From NCBI GenBank assembly GCA_021822605.1, contig JAKAQL010000020.1, positions 1-35,921 on the forward strand: 35,921 bases of DNA, written 5' to 3'. The notes under the pieces were generated by a model that saw nothing but the letters and a program-made list of their open reading frames with translations, had not been told where the DNA came from and searched no databases. Position numbers and translations under genes: made by a program. Positions 25,382-34,754 of this stretch are shown here, piece by piece. The DNA is from Actinomycetes bacterium (GTDB taxonomy: Bacteria; Actinomycetota; Acidimicrobiia; Acidimicrobiales; Acidimicrobiaceae). Each line of letters starts with the position of its first letter. Within the stretch, counting starts at the first letter, position 1.

Positions 25382-26908
25382 ATGACGAGTACGGTGAGAG
25401 ACCTGATGGTACTCGCTCTTACTGGAATCCCTGTACTGGCGGCAGTGGGTTTGCTGATCCTTCCACGGAGGGCTGGTGCCTTGAGCACCGTAGCCCTCTG
25501 GTTCGCGGTCGGATCCTTCGCGTTCGGCACCATCGTGGGAGCTACCGGTACGGTAGTACAGATAGCGGTTTTCAGTTTTGCTCTTCGCTTTACCTCCTTT
25601 GCTCTGCTTTGGTCACTGACGGTCTTGCTTGTCGGTGGCATTGTGATGACGTTTGCTGAGCGGTACCTCAAGGGGAACCCGGCACTGCCGGTGGTGAGGG
25701 CGGCGGGGTCTGGCGTTGTTCTCTCGATTGTGATGGTCGTTGCTGCGGTGAACCTATTGACCCTGATGGTGGCCTGGTGGCTCGTCGGTCTTGGCTACCT
25801 CGTTGCCTTTTGCTATCGCGGTCGATCAGCTAGCGTGCGTAGGTTGGTAAAGGCATTTGCGCTAGGCGATCTTCTCGTCACTAGCGCGTTTGTGCTCCTC
25901 CTGATCAGGACGGGGGATGAGCCCATCGTTGCCCTCGACCGCCATCCTCACCTTGGGAGTTGGGAACTGCCCATTGCCGTCCTGTTGGCAGTGGGCATGT
26001 TGGTGCGGTCGGCCCAAGGGCCATTCCTGGGTTGGCTGCAGGTGACGGTTGATGCGCCCACGCCAGTCTCGGCACTCCTGCATGCGGGAGTGATCAACGG
26101 AGGCATGATTGTGATCATTCGGCTAGCACCGATTGTGCTCGGTAGCGCAGCTGCTGTCTGGCTACTGGTCAGCGTTGGTGGTCTGACCGCTGTGTTTGCT
26201 ATCGTGAGCGCCCGCCTCCGAGGCGATTACAAGGGTCGGCTCGTTCTTTCGACAAGTGCACAGATGGGGTTTGTCCTGGTTGAGATCGCTGTTGGCGCCT
26301 TTGCCTTGGCCTTGGTGCACCTCTGTCTACATGCTGCATACAAGGCCTGGCTCTTCCTCTCCAGCTCCTCCCAGATCGCTACCGTTCTTCCACCTTCGAG
26401 CAAAGAGTTGTCGATCCCGTGGCGACGGCGGTTGGTTGCGGTCGTATCAGTGACCATCGTTGCCGTTCTTGGCGCTTTGGCTATGTTGGTGCTAGAGGGT
26501 AGACCAACGAGCATGGTCACGCTGGTGCTCGGCTGTTTCGCCTTCGCAACCGCGTCGACTTACCTTTGGCGGGTACGTCGCGTTCGAGCTAACTGCTACC
26601 GTCTTGTGCAGACTTACGTTGGCGTAGTGCTCGCCTTCGGTGCCGTGGGGCTGCTCGTCCATCTGGTCACCAACTACACCAGCGGTTCGTTACTCACCGT
26701 TGGCGTTCTATCGCTGCCGCCCTGGTGGCTCTTGGTGGTTGGAGCAGGGGTCTTGCTGCTCAACACGGTGGTCAGATGGCCGAGGGTGCGCCGCTATTTC
26801 GCATCCCTGGTGGACGGGACAAGTCTTGCTCAGGGCTTCAGAGGCCGCGCCTCGATGCCAGTCGAGCCGATCAGCATCGAGTCTGATGCACTGAAACTTG
26901 CGAGCTGA
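25382..26908 (+). CDS. dabB: DabB, NuoL-like subunit of DAB inorganic carbon transporter
   Basis: 508 residues, about 13-14 helices. RSAQGPFLGWLQVTVDAPTP followed by VSALLHAGVINGG is characteristic of DabB rather than complex I NuoL: the usual HTWLPDA is replaced by LGWLQVTVDA. DabB forms a two-subunit complex with DabA, uses the cation (proton) gradient, and gives directional hydration of CO2 to bicarbonate in the cytosol. The frame is open back to 25328; ATG 25382 is chosen because the extra 18 residues are not hydrophobic. dabA follows 4 bases after the stop. In acid surroundings dissolved carbon is CO2, so such a system fits an acidophilic autotroph. Confidence 0.85.
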   Translation: MTSTVRDLMVLALTGIPVLAAVGLLILPRRAGALSTVALWFAVGSFAFGTIVGATGTVVQIAVFSFALRFTSFALLWSLTVLLVGGIVMTFAERYLKGNPALPVVRAAGSGVVLSIVMVVAAVNLLTLMVAWWLVGLGYLVAFCYRGRSASVRRLVKAFALGDLLVTSAFVLLLIRTGDEPIVALDRHPHLGSWELPIAVLLAVGMLVRSAQGPFLGWLQVTVDAPTPVSALLHAGVINGGMIVIIRLAPIVLGSAAAVWLLVSVGGLTAVFAIVSARLRGDYKGRLVLSTSAQMGFVLVEIAVGAFALALVHLCLHAAYKAWLFLSSSSQIATVLPPSSKELSIPWRRRLVAVVSVTIVAVLGALAMLVLEGRPTSMVTLVLGCFAFATASTYLWRVRRVRANCYRLVQTYVGVVLAFGAVGLLVHLVTNYTSGSLLTVGVLSLPPWWLLVVGAGVLLLNTVVRWPRVRRYFASLVDGTSLAQGFRGRASMPVEPISIESDALKLAS

Positions 26909-26912
26909 CGTG

Positions 26913-27839
26913 ATGACGCCGACCATAGCTGAGGTGCAAGCCCAGGTTGATGAGGCCGGTCGCTTGATCGCCCCACTATGGCCCCTGGCAATGGGCGTGG
27001 CGATGAACCCACTCGTTGGCTTGACCGATACGTCATTCGATGCAGCGGTAGGCGAGTTTGCGAGATGGTTGCCGCTGGAGACGATCGTAGCGGGAGAGAA
27101 GTCTAGGGAACACAAGTCAACAGAGCATCTCGTGAGGACCCCACTGATTCGGGGGTGGCGGTTACCGTTGGCGGGTAATTATGAGCCTGAACAGGCTTTT
27201 GATCGTGACATCGCTCGATGGTGTGTCGGTGTCGCTACTGGTACTATTCCTCTTGGGGACGGAGAGGGCCTGCTTGATGTCTGGCGACGTCTTCATGGAG
27301 TTGATCGCGTGACTCGTCGTCTTATGGGTGCGCAGGGGCTTGCGTACATCGCGGGACTGCCCATTGAGAGCGAGACTCTGTTGGTCGGGCTCATCGCGCA
27401 GTGCGGTGTCCCTGGGGATGATCGAGTGTCGCTGCTTCGTTCGCTCTTGACACGACTTTCGGGTTGGGCTGGCCATGCGAGGTTCCAGGAGTTGAACAGC
27501 TCGATCGCACCGTGGTACGCGCCAATACGACTCGCTGACCTTGTGACTCTGCAGCTTCTCTATCGAGCGGCTACTGGGCGTCTGGACTTCGTGCTAGAGC
27601 GCCAGCTCCTGCCGGTGGAGGTTGAGGAGGCGACCGCTAAGGTTGGCATCGTAGCATCAGTCGATCATGAGTATGAAAGACCCTCTCTCTTCTCGCTTGG
27701 TCGAGTCAGAGCTTGCCTACCGGGACCAACTCCTAGGCCAATTGCGCCCACCGGATACCACTGGAGTGGCCCGAGCGGCAGAGGTGCAGTGGCTTCTCTG
27801 TATGGATACTCGTTCAGACCAAATGAGGCGAAACCTTGA
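26913..27839 (+). pseudogene. dabA: DabA N-terminal part (frame-split dabA, 5' fragment)
   Basis: 308 codons from ATG 26913 (GTG 26910 also possible), 4 bases after dabB. Residues about 18-36, LIAPLWPLAMGVAMNPLVG, match the DabA (DUF2309) N-terminal motif. From about 27670 the frame loses similarity; the rest of DabA continues in the other frame from 27667. The last ~57 codons (to 27839) look like out-of-frame translation of the following part. The frame change coincides with a CT tract (27683-27690). Loss of one CT unit, or gain of one base, would produce exactly this offset. It may be a sequencing error, a true mutation, or a programmed frameshift; a genuine two-chain DabA is less likely. 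Confidence 0.75.
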
Positions 27840-29169
27840 GAAGGTGGATGGTTACGAGACCTATGGGGTTGCCGGGTTTTTCGGGGTTCCGTTGCGCCTT
27901 GCTACTCTTGACGGTGTACCGATTCGCGATTTGGCTCCGCCACTTGCCCAGCCGCTCTTTGAACTTCGAGCCGACCCGTTCGCCGTGGGTGTTGACGATG
28001 GCGCATGGTCGCTTAGCGATCCAGTCAAGGCGGTCAAGGAGTCCGGTGCGGCCCCTTACCTCGGTGCAGAGGTCGGAGGCCTCCTCGCTGGCTTCGACGC
28101 CTTGCGGCGAACGTTGGGTGGCCTACGTGGCCGATGCGAAGATGCAACTCATAACGCATTCGTGAGTGTTGAGCAGCAAGTGATGGCCTCACTCGCCAAC
28201 CTGTCAACTGGAGAACTCAACGCTCTTGCCACATCGCTTGGTGGGATGCTCACTACTCTTGGACTGAGCGAGCACTTCGCGCCACTTGTCGTGTTGATAG
28301 GGCATCGTGCGGTATCAACCAACAACGCGTTTGGCGCTAGCCTTCAATGCGGGGCTTGCGGCGGGAGTCGGGGAACGATCAACGCCATCGTGGCAGCTAC
28401 CATGTTGAACGCCCCATCGATTCGAGCCCGTCTTGGTAAGCAAGGGATCGACCTACCCTCCTCGACTCGGTTTCTCGCCGGTGAACATGTCACTACCACC
28501 GACACCATCGAGTTGGTTGGCACCTCTCGTCGAGCGCACCTTGAATATCCGCAGGCGGTGACGTTGGTCGAGACGCTGGCGCGTTTGAGTACTGAGGTTA
28601 GATCGCGGTCTCGGCTTCGTCGATCCACGGATTGGTCGGAGGTACGGCCCGAGATGGGCCTGATCCACAATGCTGCATTAATCATTGGCGATCGATCGTT
28701 GACGAGTCACGCGGACCTTGCCGGCAGAGTGTTTCTCCATTCTTATCGGTCTGATGTTGATGATGATGGTCGTCTGTTGGCCGAGGTTCTTCTTGGACCG
28801 ATGGTCGTGGCTCACTGGATCAATATGGCCTATCTCTTCTCTAGCCTTGAACCCAGGACCCTTGGTGCCGGCGACAAGGCACTGCATAATGTCGTGGGAC
28901 GCTTTGGAGTCTTTGAGGGGAATGGATGGGATCTGCGGATGGGGCTTCCGGTGCAGTCGGTGGTGGACGAAGAAGGTAAGCGGCATGAACCACTCCGGCT
29001 CTTAGTGGTCGTTGAGGCTGACCAAAGGGTGATTGACCGCGTACTTGCACAGCATCAGCAGTTAGGCAATCTTGTCGATGGCGGTTGGGTGAGACTGGTG
29101 GGTCGATCTGGCACTGACGACTGGGTTGAGCGCCAGATGTCGGGAGGCTGGAGGCGTGTGCAATCCTGA
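27667..29169 (+). CDS. dabA: DabA catalytic part (frame-split dabA, 3' fragment)
   Basis: 500 residues of the DUF2309/DabA family. The beta-carbonic-anhydrase-like zinc site is complete: C45 and D47 in LLCMDTRSD, H213 in IGHRA, and C228 in LQCGACGG. The H-to-C spacing of 15 equals that of H524 and C539 in Halothiobacillus DabA. ATG 27667 has no ribosome binding site and overlaps the first fragment by 173 bases, so separate initiation is doubtful. Joined with the upstream fragment at about 27670 the protein would be roughly 750 residues, near the usual DabA length. Partner of DabB in energised CO2 hydration at the cytosolic membrane face. Confidence 0.82.
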   Translation: MSMKDPLSSRLVESELAYRDQLLGQLRPPDTTGVARAAEVQWLLCMDTRSDQMRRNLEKVDGYETYGVAGFFGVPLRLATLDGVPIRDLAPPLAQPLFELRADPFAVGVDDGAWSLSDPVKAVKESGAAPYLGAEVGGLLAGFDALRRTLGGLRGRCEDATHNAFVSVEQQVMASLANLSTGELNALATSLGGMLTTLGLSEHFAPLVVLIGHRAVSTNNAFGASLQCGACGGSRGTINAIVAATMLNAPSIRARLGKQGIDLPSSTRFLAGEHVTTTDTIELVGTSRRAHLEYPQAVTLVETLARLSTEVRSRSRLRRSTDWSEVRPEMGLIHNAALIIGDRSLTSHADLAGRVFLHSYRSDVDDDGRLLAEVLLGPMVVAHWINMAYLFSSLEPRTLGAGDKALHNVVGRFGVFEGNGWDLRMGLPVQSVVDEEGKRHEPLRLLVVVEADQRVIDRVLAQHQQLGNLVDGGWVRLVGRSGTDDWVERQMSGGWRRVQS

Positions 29170-29283
29170 GATCTGTGTTGGCAGTCCGTTCTCAACACTC
29201 ACATCTACCTGGTTACGACAGGATGGGGCCATCTAATGTCGTGAGTTGTGACGTAGAACTCATGGAACTACCTGGAGGATGCC

Positions 29284-29706
29284 ATGAGAACCCGGCCCAT
29301 TGAGCGGCAATGCGGACAAGTCGTTCGGGATTCGCCGCCACAGCTACCAATTTGGTTAGGGGCGGTGGTGGGCGGGAGCGCGCTGCTTCTCTCGGGCCTC
29401 ATCCACCTACATCTCTGGCTGACAGGCTACCGTCACGTTCCCGTCATTGGCCTACTCTTTGTCCTTCAGGCTGCTCTGGCGTTGGTGCTGGCGATTGCGG
29501 TACTCCTACGACGCCAACGGTGGGTCTTCATCGTAGCGAGCATCTTCTTGCTAGGGACCATCGGCGGCCTTCTAGCCAGTGTTGAGGTTGGCTTGTTCGG
29601 CTTTCGGGACGCATTCAACGCTCCTTTGGCGATGGAGTCGTTGCTGGTGGAGACGGTGGGTGCTCTCGTGTTAGCATTCCTTGGCCTGCTGGTCGGGCCA
29701 GGCTAA
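29284..29706 (+). CDS. Small four-helix membrane protein, unknown role
   Basis: 140 residues. ATG with GGAGG 5 bases upstream, a strong start. After about 20 polar residues come four helices (about 24-42, 50-72, 76-98, 112-138). LIHLHLWLTGYRHVPVIG is a His-rich loop typical of small actinobacterial membrane proteins of unknown function. It is 114 bases downstream of dabA on the same strand, so read-through from the DAB operon is possible but unproven. No enzymatic motif is visible. Confidence 0.6.
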   Translation: MRTRPIERQCGQVVRDSPPQLPIWLGAVVGGSALLLSGLIHLHLWLTGYRHVPVIGLLFVLQAALALVLAIAVLLRRQRWVFIVASIFLLGTIGGLLASVEVGLFGFRDAFNAPLAMESLLVETVGALVLAFLGLLVGPG

Positions 29707-30301
29707 TCGCAGCAGGCGGCCCATTTTCGTTTCGTAGATTGAGGATGCGAACCCTAGGATTGAGCGACGACCATCTTTGGACGGAGATGATGCCCCTGTC
29801 CTGGCCTTGATCCGCGCTCAGCTGCGTGCTCATCTGGGCAGACCTCGCGCGTCATTCCGCTGGCAACCTATCGCCCACCTCCTCTGTGGCCAGCGACGGG
29901 CGTTCGGATTGGTGAGAACATGGGTGGATACCGCTTTTATTTGCGTGAACGACTTGGTGATCATGTGTCGCCTGTCATGGGATGGAGCCAACCATATCTG
30001 CTAGACAGATGCCCTCCGCTCATATCGAGGTTGCATGGGTCTGATGTCATCAGAGATCGTCGAGAATTATGGATGCCTGGTCGTTGTCGTGCTGGCGATG
30101 GTACTTGCCTGTATGCCGGTGGGTAGGGTCATTGTCGCCCCTGACGAGGCGATGCTACCTTGGTCCCAAAGAGAGCAGGAGAGCCAATGCCCTCGACGCA
30201 GCAAACGAAGTGGCGACGCTAGCGTGACCATCGCGCCAGCCCCGTCGCATGGGTGTGTGACTGGTCGGGTCGAGGTGCGCTGCGATATGACTTGCTATAA
30301 C
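29707..30301. other. 595-base gap, possible decayed gene
   Basis: No convincing gene. A plus frame (about 29777-30004) reads ALIRAQLRAHLGRPRASFRW and looks protein-like for about 40 codons before composition degrades; I cannot place it in a family. Possibly the remains of a lost gene. No tRNA, strong hairpin or repeat seen. Confidence 0.3.
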
Positions 30302-31327
30302 CTAGGGTGCGATTCGATGTGCAAGAAAAGCTAATGAGAGGGGATACCGATAGCTGATGTTTCCGTGTTTGCCGTCAAAGAGCTCAAAGTTGACATCATC
30401 GATTCCTATGCCCTTCAGCTCGCCGACAAAGGCTTCCGCCCCTAGATCCAGATAGTACTCGTCACTTTTGCCAGCGTCGATCCAGATTCCACGCAAACCT
30501 CTAAGAGCGTCGGCATATTTCTGGACCATTCGGACAGGATCCCATGCCAGCCACTGTGCCCACACTTCTTCGATGATGCGTCCGCTGCGGGTGTCAAACG
30601 GGAGGACCGGTTTCCCGTCCGAGTCGGGAGAGAAACAAGCCGCCACACCGTAGAGCCCAAGGAGGGTCATGTCAGCCGGATGGGTAAAGGCGGGTCTGGC
30701 ACAAAAGTCTTCCCACCAGCGTTCCGGAGATCCTCCCCAACTCCGGAGCAGCCGCACCGCGTCCCCAAAACCCGTTCCATAGCAGAGTTCGTAGAGCGTA
30801 TCACCAGCATGGGATGCAAGAGCACCAAAGATATCAGGCCGTAACATTGGTGTAATCATTGCTCCAAAGCCGCCACTCGATTTGCCCTGAATGGCGCGAT
30901 GGGCAGGATCGTCGATGGTTCGGTAATGGGCATCGACGAAGGGCACAACATCTTCGCAGAGATAGGTGTGGTAGCGACCGGTTCCAACAGAGTCAACGTA
31001 TTGCGAGCCGCCATAAGCGGTCCATGCGTCGACAAAGACGACCAGGCAAGCAGGTACGTCGCCAGAGGCAAAGAGATCATCAACCATTTTTGGATAGCTC
31101 GGTACAAATGGAGTGTGATTCCACCACATGCTCACCTGGCCGGTGTATCCCTGGATGACATAGATGCTGGGGTATCTTCGATCCGAGTCTTCGTCGTAGC
31201 CTGGAGGTGTGTAGACCACTAAAGGGCGAGCGCTCGGGTCACCCAGCGGATTGTCTCGCAGGGCGAATGATTCGATCGCATGCTCATTGAGGATGCCCGC
31301 CTCTGCTGGGCGTAAATGGAGGTCCAT
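30302..31327 (-). CDS. Esterase, alpha/beta hydrolase of the esterase D/enterochelin esterase group
   Basis: 341 residues from ATG 31327 (AAAGG a few bases upstream); the frame extends to 31375 but the extra 16 residues look non-coding. LVVYTPPGYDEDSDRRYPSI and YVIQGYTG form the first strands, the nucleophile elbow is IQGKSSGGFGAM (S150), WIDAGKSDEYY supplies a candidate acid, and DGKHGNISYRYP the catalytic His. This matches the putative esterase family that includes enterochelin esterase and S-formylglutathione hydrolase relatives. No signal peptide, so probably cytosolic. Substrate unknown; a trilactone siderophore is only one possibility. It stands alone, with its 3' end in a gene-poor region. 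Confidence 0.78.
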   Translation of the reverse strand: MDLHLRPAEAGILNEHAIESFALRDNPLGDPSARPLVVYTPPGYDEDSDRRYPSIYVIQGYTGQVSMWWNHTPFVPSYPKMVDDLFASGDVPACLVVFVDAWTAYGGSQYVDSVGTGRYHTYLCEDVVPFVDAHYRTIDDPAHRAIQGKSSGGFGAMITPMLRPDIFGALASHAGDTLYELCYGTGFGDAVRLLRSWGGSPERWWEDFCARPAFTHPADMTLLGLYGVAACFSPDSDGKPVLPFDTRSGRIIEEVWAQWLAWDPVRMVQKYADALRGLRGIWIDAGKSDEYYLDLGAEAFVGELKGIGIDDVNFELFDGKHGNISYRYPLSLAFLAHRIAP

Positions 31328-31688
31328 GACCTTTACGCTAGCAACTCCGCGGCCTAATGCTCGGCCACTAGCCAAAAAGATGAATGTGTCTTCCCTGGCT
31401 CGATTGACATTGCGGCAGCGTCGCTCCGGGCCAGATCTCGAAACCGTCCAGTAGCGTTGATGCTGACCGAAACGGCTGCGGCAATCGGCGCGGCCGATGT
31501 CTTCATCGATCGGCCGGGAGCAAGGGCCGTGTGACCCAAAGATCCTGCCGATGCAGTTGTCGCTTGCTTGACGGATTGCGAACAGATGGCGTTAGCCTTC
31601 TAACGTATGCCACGGTGTTTGTTTGGCTGATGATGGCGGGGGTATAAGGATTGTGCCAAGGCCTCGATGATTGAAGGAGGACTACGTC
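31328..31688. other. Intergenic region between esterase and Nudix genes
   Basis: 361 bases separating divergent genes. A short minus-strand frame (31354-31539) has no recognised motif and no good start signal. The region presumably holds both promoters, but I cannot identify clear -35/-10 pairs. Confidence 0.35.
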
Positions 31689-32180
31689 ATGATGTCTGAT
31701 GATCTCGAAGGTGTGCCAGCGGTCGTGAGGCCAGCGGTCAGGATCCTCTGTCTTGATAACGCCCAACGGGTTCTCCTGTTGCATTGGCATGATCCTGTCG
31801 ACGGAAGGGACTTCTGGGAACCTCCTGGCGGAGGCATCGAGGAGGGTGAGTCAGAGATCGATGCTGCCCGTCGAGAGATGGCGGAGGAGACAGGCTTACC
31901 AACCGAAAGTGTCGTTGGACCTGTCGCTCGGGTACAACGCGATAGTCTGTGGGCGGGGACTCGACTAGTTGCCGTGGAGCCTTTCTTTGTGGCTCGGGTT
32001 GGAGACGCACCTGTTCAACCGGCCTCGCTCACTGATGAGGAGGAAGCTACTCTTCTTGGGCACCAGTGGTGGACCCTCCAACAGCTCAGGGAGACATCAG
32101 ACGTCGTAGAACCACCAGAATTGCTCCACCTGTTAGCCGAGTACGTCGGTGGTGTGTGGGTTCCGGATCATACGGACTAG
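31689..32180 (+). CDS. Nudix hydrolase
   Basis: 163 residues. ATG 31689 is chosen for GGAGG (31676-31680) with an 8-base gap; TTG 31671 lies ahead of that site and is rejected, and ATG 31692 is possible. The Nudix box runs from G48 to L70 with E54, R62, E63, E66 and E67 in the right places (Gx5Ex7REUxEExGU). The family hydrolyses nucleoside diphosphates linked to another moiety, using Mg2+. The substrate cannot be predicted. WxPGGGIEEGE-type proteins of this length are often nucleotide-pool or housecleaning enzymes. Confidence 0.85.
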   Translation: MMSDDLEGVPAVVRPAVRILCLDNAQRVLLLHWHDPVDGRDFWEPPGGGIEEGESEIDAARREMAEETGLPTESVVGPVARVQRDSLWAGTRLVAVEPFFVARVGDAPVQPASLTDEEEATLLGHQWWTLQQLRETSDVVEPPELLHLLAEYVGGVWVPDHTD

Positions 32181-32406
32181 CTCTTGCTGCGAGATCAGGG
32201 GACGAACGATTTGAGCCTGGCGACGCTCCATGTCCGTCACATCATGTAGAGAGCAAGAGAACCAGGAGGGTGCAGCAACTCCGAATGGGCAAATGAGGTC
32301 GAATACTTATAGGCGGATTTTTGAGCCCACAGTATGCCGCATGGCCCGCTGTCAGCGGTACCCGCAGAAGGGTGCATTCACTCTGGCCATTCTAGACTGA
32401 AGTCCG

Positions 32407-33123
32407 ATGAGTGAACTGAATCGGTTCGGTCAACCGGTGGGGTATCGCGTTGACGACTGGGTCTCCGCACGCTGGCCGTCTACACAGATATTGGCGGGAC
32501 GCTGGTGTCGAGTCGCACCTCTCGATGCCGAGCTTCATAGCCGCGACCTCTACGCGGCGAACGCCGAAGATGCAGACGATCGTCGATGGACCTATCTTCC
32601 CTACGGCCCCTTCGTCGACTTTGAGGCGTATCGGGTGTGGGTTGAGGAGGTTGCGGGTCGGAGAGATCCGTTGTTTTTTGCCATCTCTGATTCCACCGGC
32701 TACGCAGCTGGTGTCGCTGCCTATCAGCGCATTGACCTACTGGCGGGAACCATTGAGGTTGGGCACCTTTGTTTTAGCTCGCGATTGCAAGGCACGACCG
32801 CAGCTACCGAGGCGATGATGTTGATGATGCGCCTCGTTTTTGAGGAGCTAGGGTTTCGCAGGTGCGAGTGGAAGTGTGATGCGCTGAACATGCCCTCCCG
32901 GCGCGCTGCTGAGCGTCTTGGTTTTTCGTATGAGGGAACCTTTCGACAGGCGACGGTAGTCAAGGGGCGAAATCGGGACACTGCATGGTTCGCGCTCACT
33001 GACAAGGATTGGCAGACACTGAAGCCGGTCTATGAACAATGGCTCGATCCGTCAAACTTTAACGAACAGGGATTGCAGCGACGGTCGCTTTTGGAACTCA
33101 CCAGGATGGCTCTCACGCAGTGA
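32407..33123 (+). CDS. GNAT acetyltransferase, RimJ/RimL-like
   Basis: 238 residues. The GNAT fold is clear: IEVGHLCFSSRLQGTTAATE contains the acetyl-CoA pyrophosphate loop (RLQGTTAATEA), FRRCEWKCDALNMPSRRAAE and RLGFSYEGTFRQA are the standard C-terminal motifs of the RimJ/RimL branch. An N-terminal ~40 residues, ahead of the domain, is seen in many annotated GNAT proteins of this size. The acceptor (protein N-terminus or small molecule) is unknown. The ATG has only a weak purine stretch upstream. No functional link to neighbours is visible. Confidence 0.82.
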   Translation: MSELNRFGQPVGYRVDDWVSARWPSTQILAGRWCRVAPLDAELHSRDLYAANAEDADDRRWTYLPYGPFVDFEAYRVWVEEVAGRRDPLFFAISDSTGYAAGVAAYQRIDLLAGTIEVGHLCFSSRLQGTTAATEAMMLMMRLVFEELGFRRCEWKCDALNMPSRRAAERLGFSYEGTFRQATVVKGRNRDTAWFALTDKDWQTLKPVYEQWLDPSNFNEQGLQRRSLLELTRMALTQ

Positions 33124-34481
33124 TTGGTACGACTGGGGAATCATCCGAGGTCGCTGATGGTGATCTGCGTCGTGGTATCTCGGCCTTGACTGACTTGGTG
33201 TTAGATAGCTAGCACCGGCGTAGGCGTGCTGGTTTGCGCAGCATCCGTGTTCCTTTTCAAGATTCGCATTGGTCGAGTGGTGTGATACGCTTATCGAGCG
33301 CATGTGAAGCGATTGGAGCTGTCATTCTCATACGGATTGCCCCACTCGAGTAGTGTCGGCCCAGCTCGGCGCTGGAGGGAGCTTCTTCCTTGCATGGATA
33401 GCTATCTCAGCTAGGTCAGATCTGATCCTCTGAAATTTGGCGTTGTCGAATGTGGTGGAAACAACCGAAATACACCCGTGAGGGGTTGCATGTTGGGGAT
33501 TGCAGGTGTCTGAGGTTTAGTGATTGTGCGAGCATCGCGTATCACGGTGAGTCCTCAAGATCCGTACGGCGCGCTACTTTTTGGAGTGGACTATGGACCT
33601 GATGGCTGTTCACTGGCATTGGATGGGTCAAGAGCTTGCGAGCAAATAGCATCTCGGCTCTCGGACGACGACCTGGCGAAAGATCCGGGTGACAGCACAC
33701 GGACCTTAGTAGGCTGTGCTGTCTGTTGGGAAGTGAGCATCGACCGTATCGAGTAGAGCCTCCCAAGATCAGTCCTGTGATGCGTTTGGGCTGATAGTTA
33801 GGGGCCAACGATTGGAGAGATGCAGGCGAGGCGGGTGCGAGCGAACGTATTCTGAAAATACCCGTTGTCCCGTTGCTAAAACAGGCACAAAATAGCCACA
33901 CAGTACAGCGAGATTGCCGTCAGTTGCCGACCGTACTGGACTATACTAATATAAATCTGTGACTTTGCTTGAGGCCGAAAGTTTGGCATGAAAGTGCTGG
34001 GTGTGGAGTCGATGTTCACTTCGATCGGTGTTAACGGGTTGCGGATCTTTTCAAACACTCCGTGTGGAGAAGCTTGCCGTATTTGGCATCTCCTGGCGGT
34101 ACGGTAATCCAGTCATGGGGCATCAGCAATTGCTGGCCACCCGGAGCTCTGATAATGGTTGTCAATGGCAAGTAAGTATTAGGTCCGGGCCCTAGCATAA
34201 TTTGTAGTTGGTTAGCTTATGTAACGTTGGCAGAACGGCTTGCGTTTACCTAGAGGTGAGCAGTACGAGGTGCGTCGCTTGGAGCCCTGTTAACCATGCG
34301 CAGTGTAAGCCTGGGCAGGTAGATGATGTGCGGTCGGTGTGTATGGGATCTTTGGCTAATGTGCTCTCGTGTACTCGCGAGTAGTTGTCGAAGATAGTTC
34401 GTGGTGTTGAAAGCGATTAATCATTGTTTTGCAACTATGGAACGAAAACATGGCTATAATTCACAGAGGAGGCGAAAGAGT
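33124..34481. other. 1.36-kb gene-poor region
   Basis: The longest gap in the window. No frame gives a recognised protein; the open frame at 33520-33756 lacks a family match and a start signal. Composition becomes more AT-rich between about 33840 and 34480. A strong promoter candidate lies at 33924-33952, followed by a 39-codon frame (33988-34107) with only a distant GAGG. Candidates are a small RNA, decayed genes or a regulatory region for the gene at 34482. TATAAT at 34455-34460 sits just ahead of that gene. Confidence 0.4.
33924..33952 (+). promoter_or_regulatory. Orphan promoter candidate in the gene-poor region
   Basis: TTGCCG (33924-33929) and TAATAT (33947-33952) with a 17-base spacer, in a local AT-rich patch. 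Predicted transcription start near 33959. No recognisable gene begins within the next 500 bases. Confidence 0.4.
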
Positions 34482-34754
34482 ATGAACCGTCCATTTGGTA
34501 CAGGAATTATAGTTTTTGGAATCGTGCTGGCAGCAGCTGGGGCGATCATGAAGTACGCAGTGACCGCCAGTACGACCGGATTTTCCATTCCAGAAGTTGG
34601 TCTTATCTTGTTGATAGTTGGAGTCGTGACCTTGCTGTTGGGGATCGTGGTGAGTTTGGCAAGTGGGCGCCGTCATACGGTTACCACCGAACAGATACAA
34701 AACACTCCAGCTGGGACAGTGCGATCTGTAGACAGTAAGGACAATCTCGCTTAG
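34482..34754 (+). CDS. Small two-helix membrane protein, DUF6458-like
   Basis: 90 residues. ATG 34482 has GAGGAGG about 9 bases upstream; the open frame reaching back to 34401 is rejected for lack of any start signal. Two helices (about 7-27 and 37-60) flank a short loop, GFSIPEVG, and a polar C-terminal tail of 30 residues follows. The pattern (helix, short loop, LILLIVGVVTLLLGIVV) resembles small actinobacterial membrane proteins of the DUF6458 type, whose function is unknown. TATAAT (34455-34460) lies just upstream and a terminator-like hairpin downstream, so it is probably its own transcript. Confidence 0.66.
   Translation: MNRPFGTGIIVFGIVLAAAGAIMKYAVTASTTGFSIPEVGLILLIVGVVTLLLGIVVSLASGRRHTVTTEQIQNTPAGTVRSVDSKDNLA

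Noticed and set aside
27840-28165. Open frame 27836-28165 inside dabA
   Set aside because: No motif; a shadow in a third frame of the DabA catalytic part.
33520-33756. 78-codon plus-strand open frame in the gene-poor region
   Set aside because: No start signal or recognised motif, composition unlike neighbouring genes; not strong enough to call.
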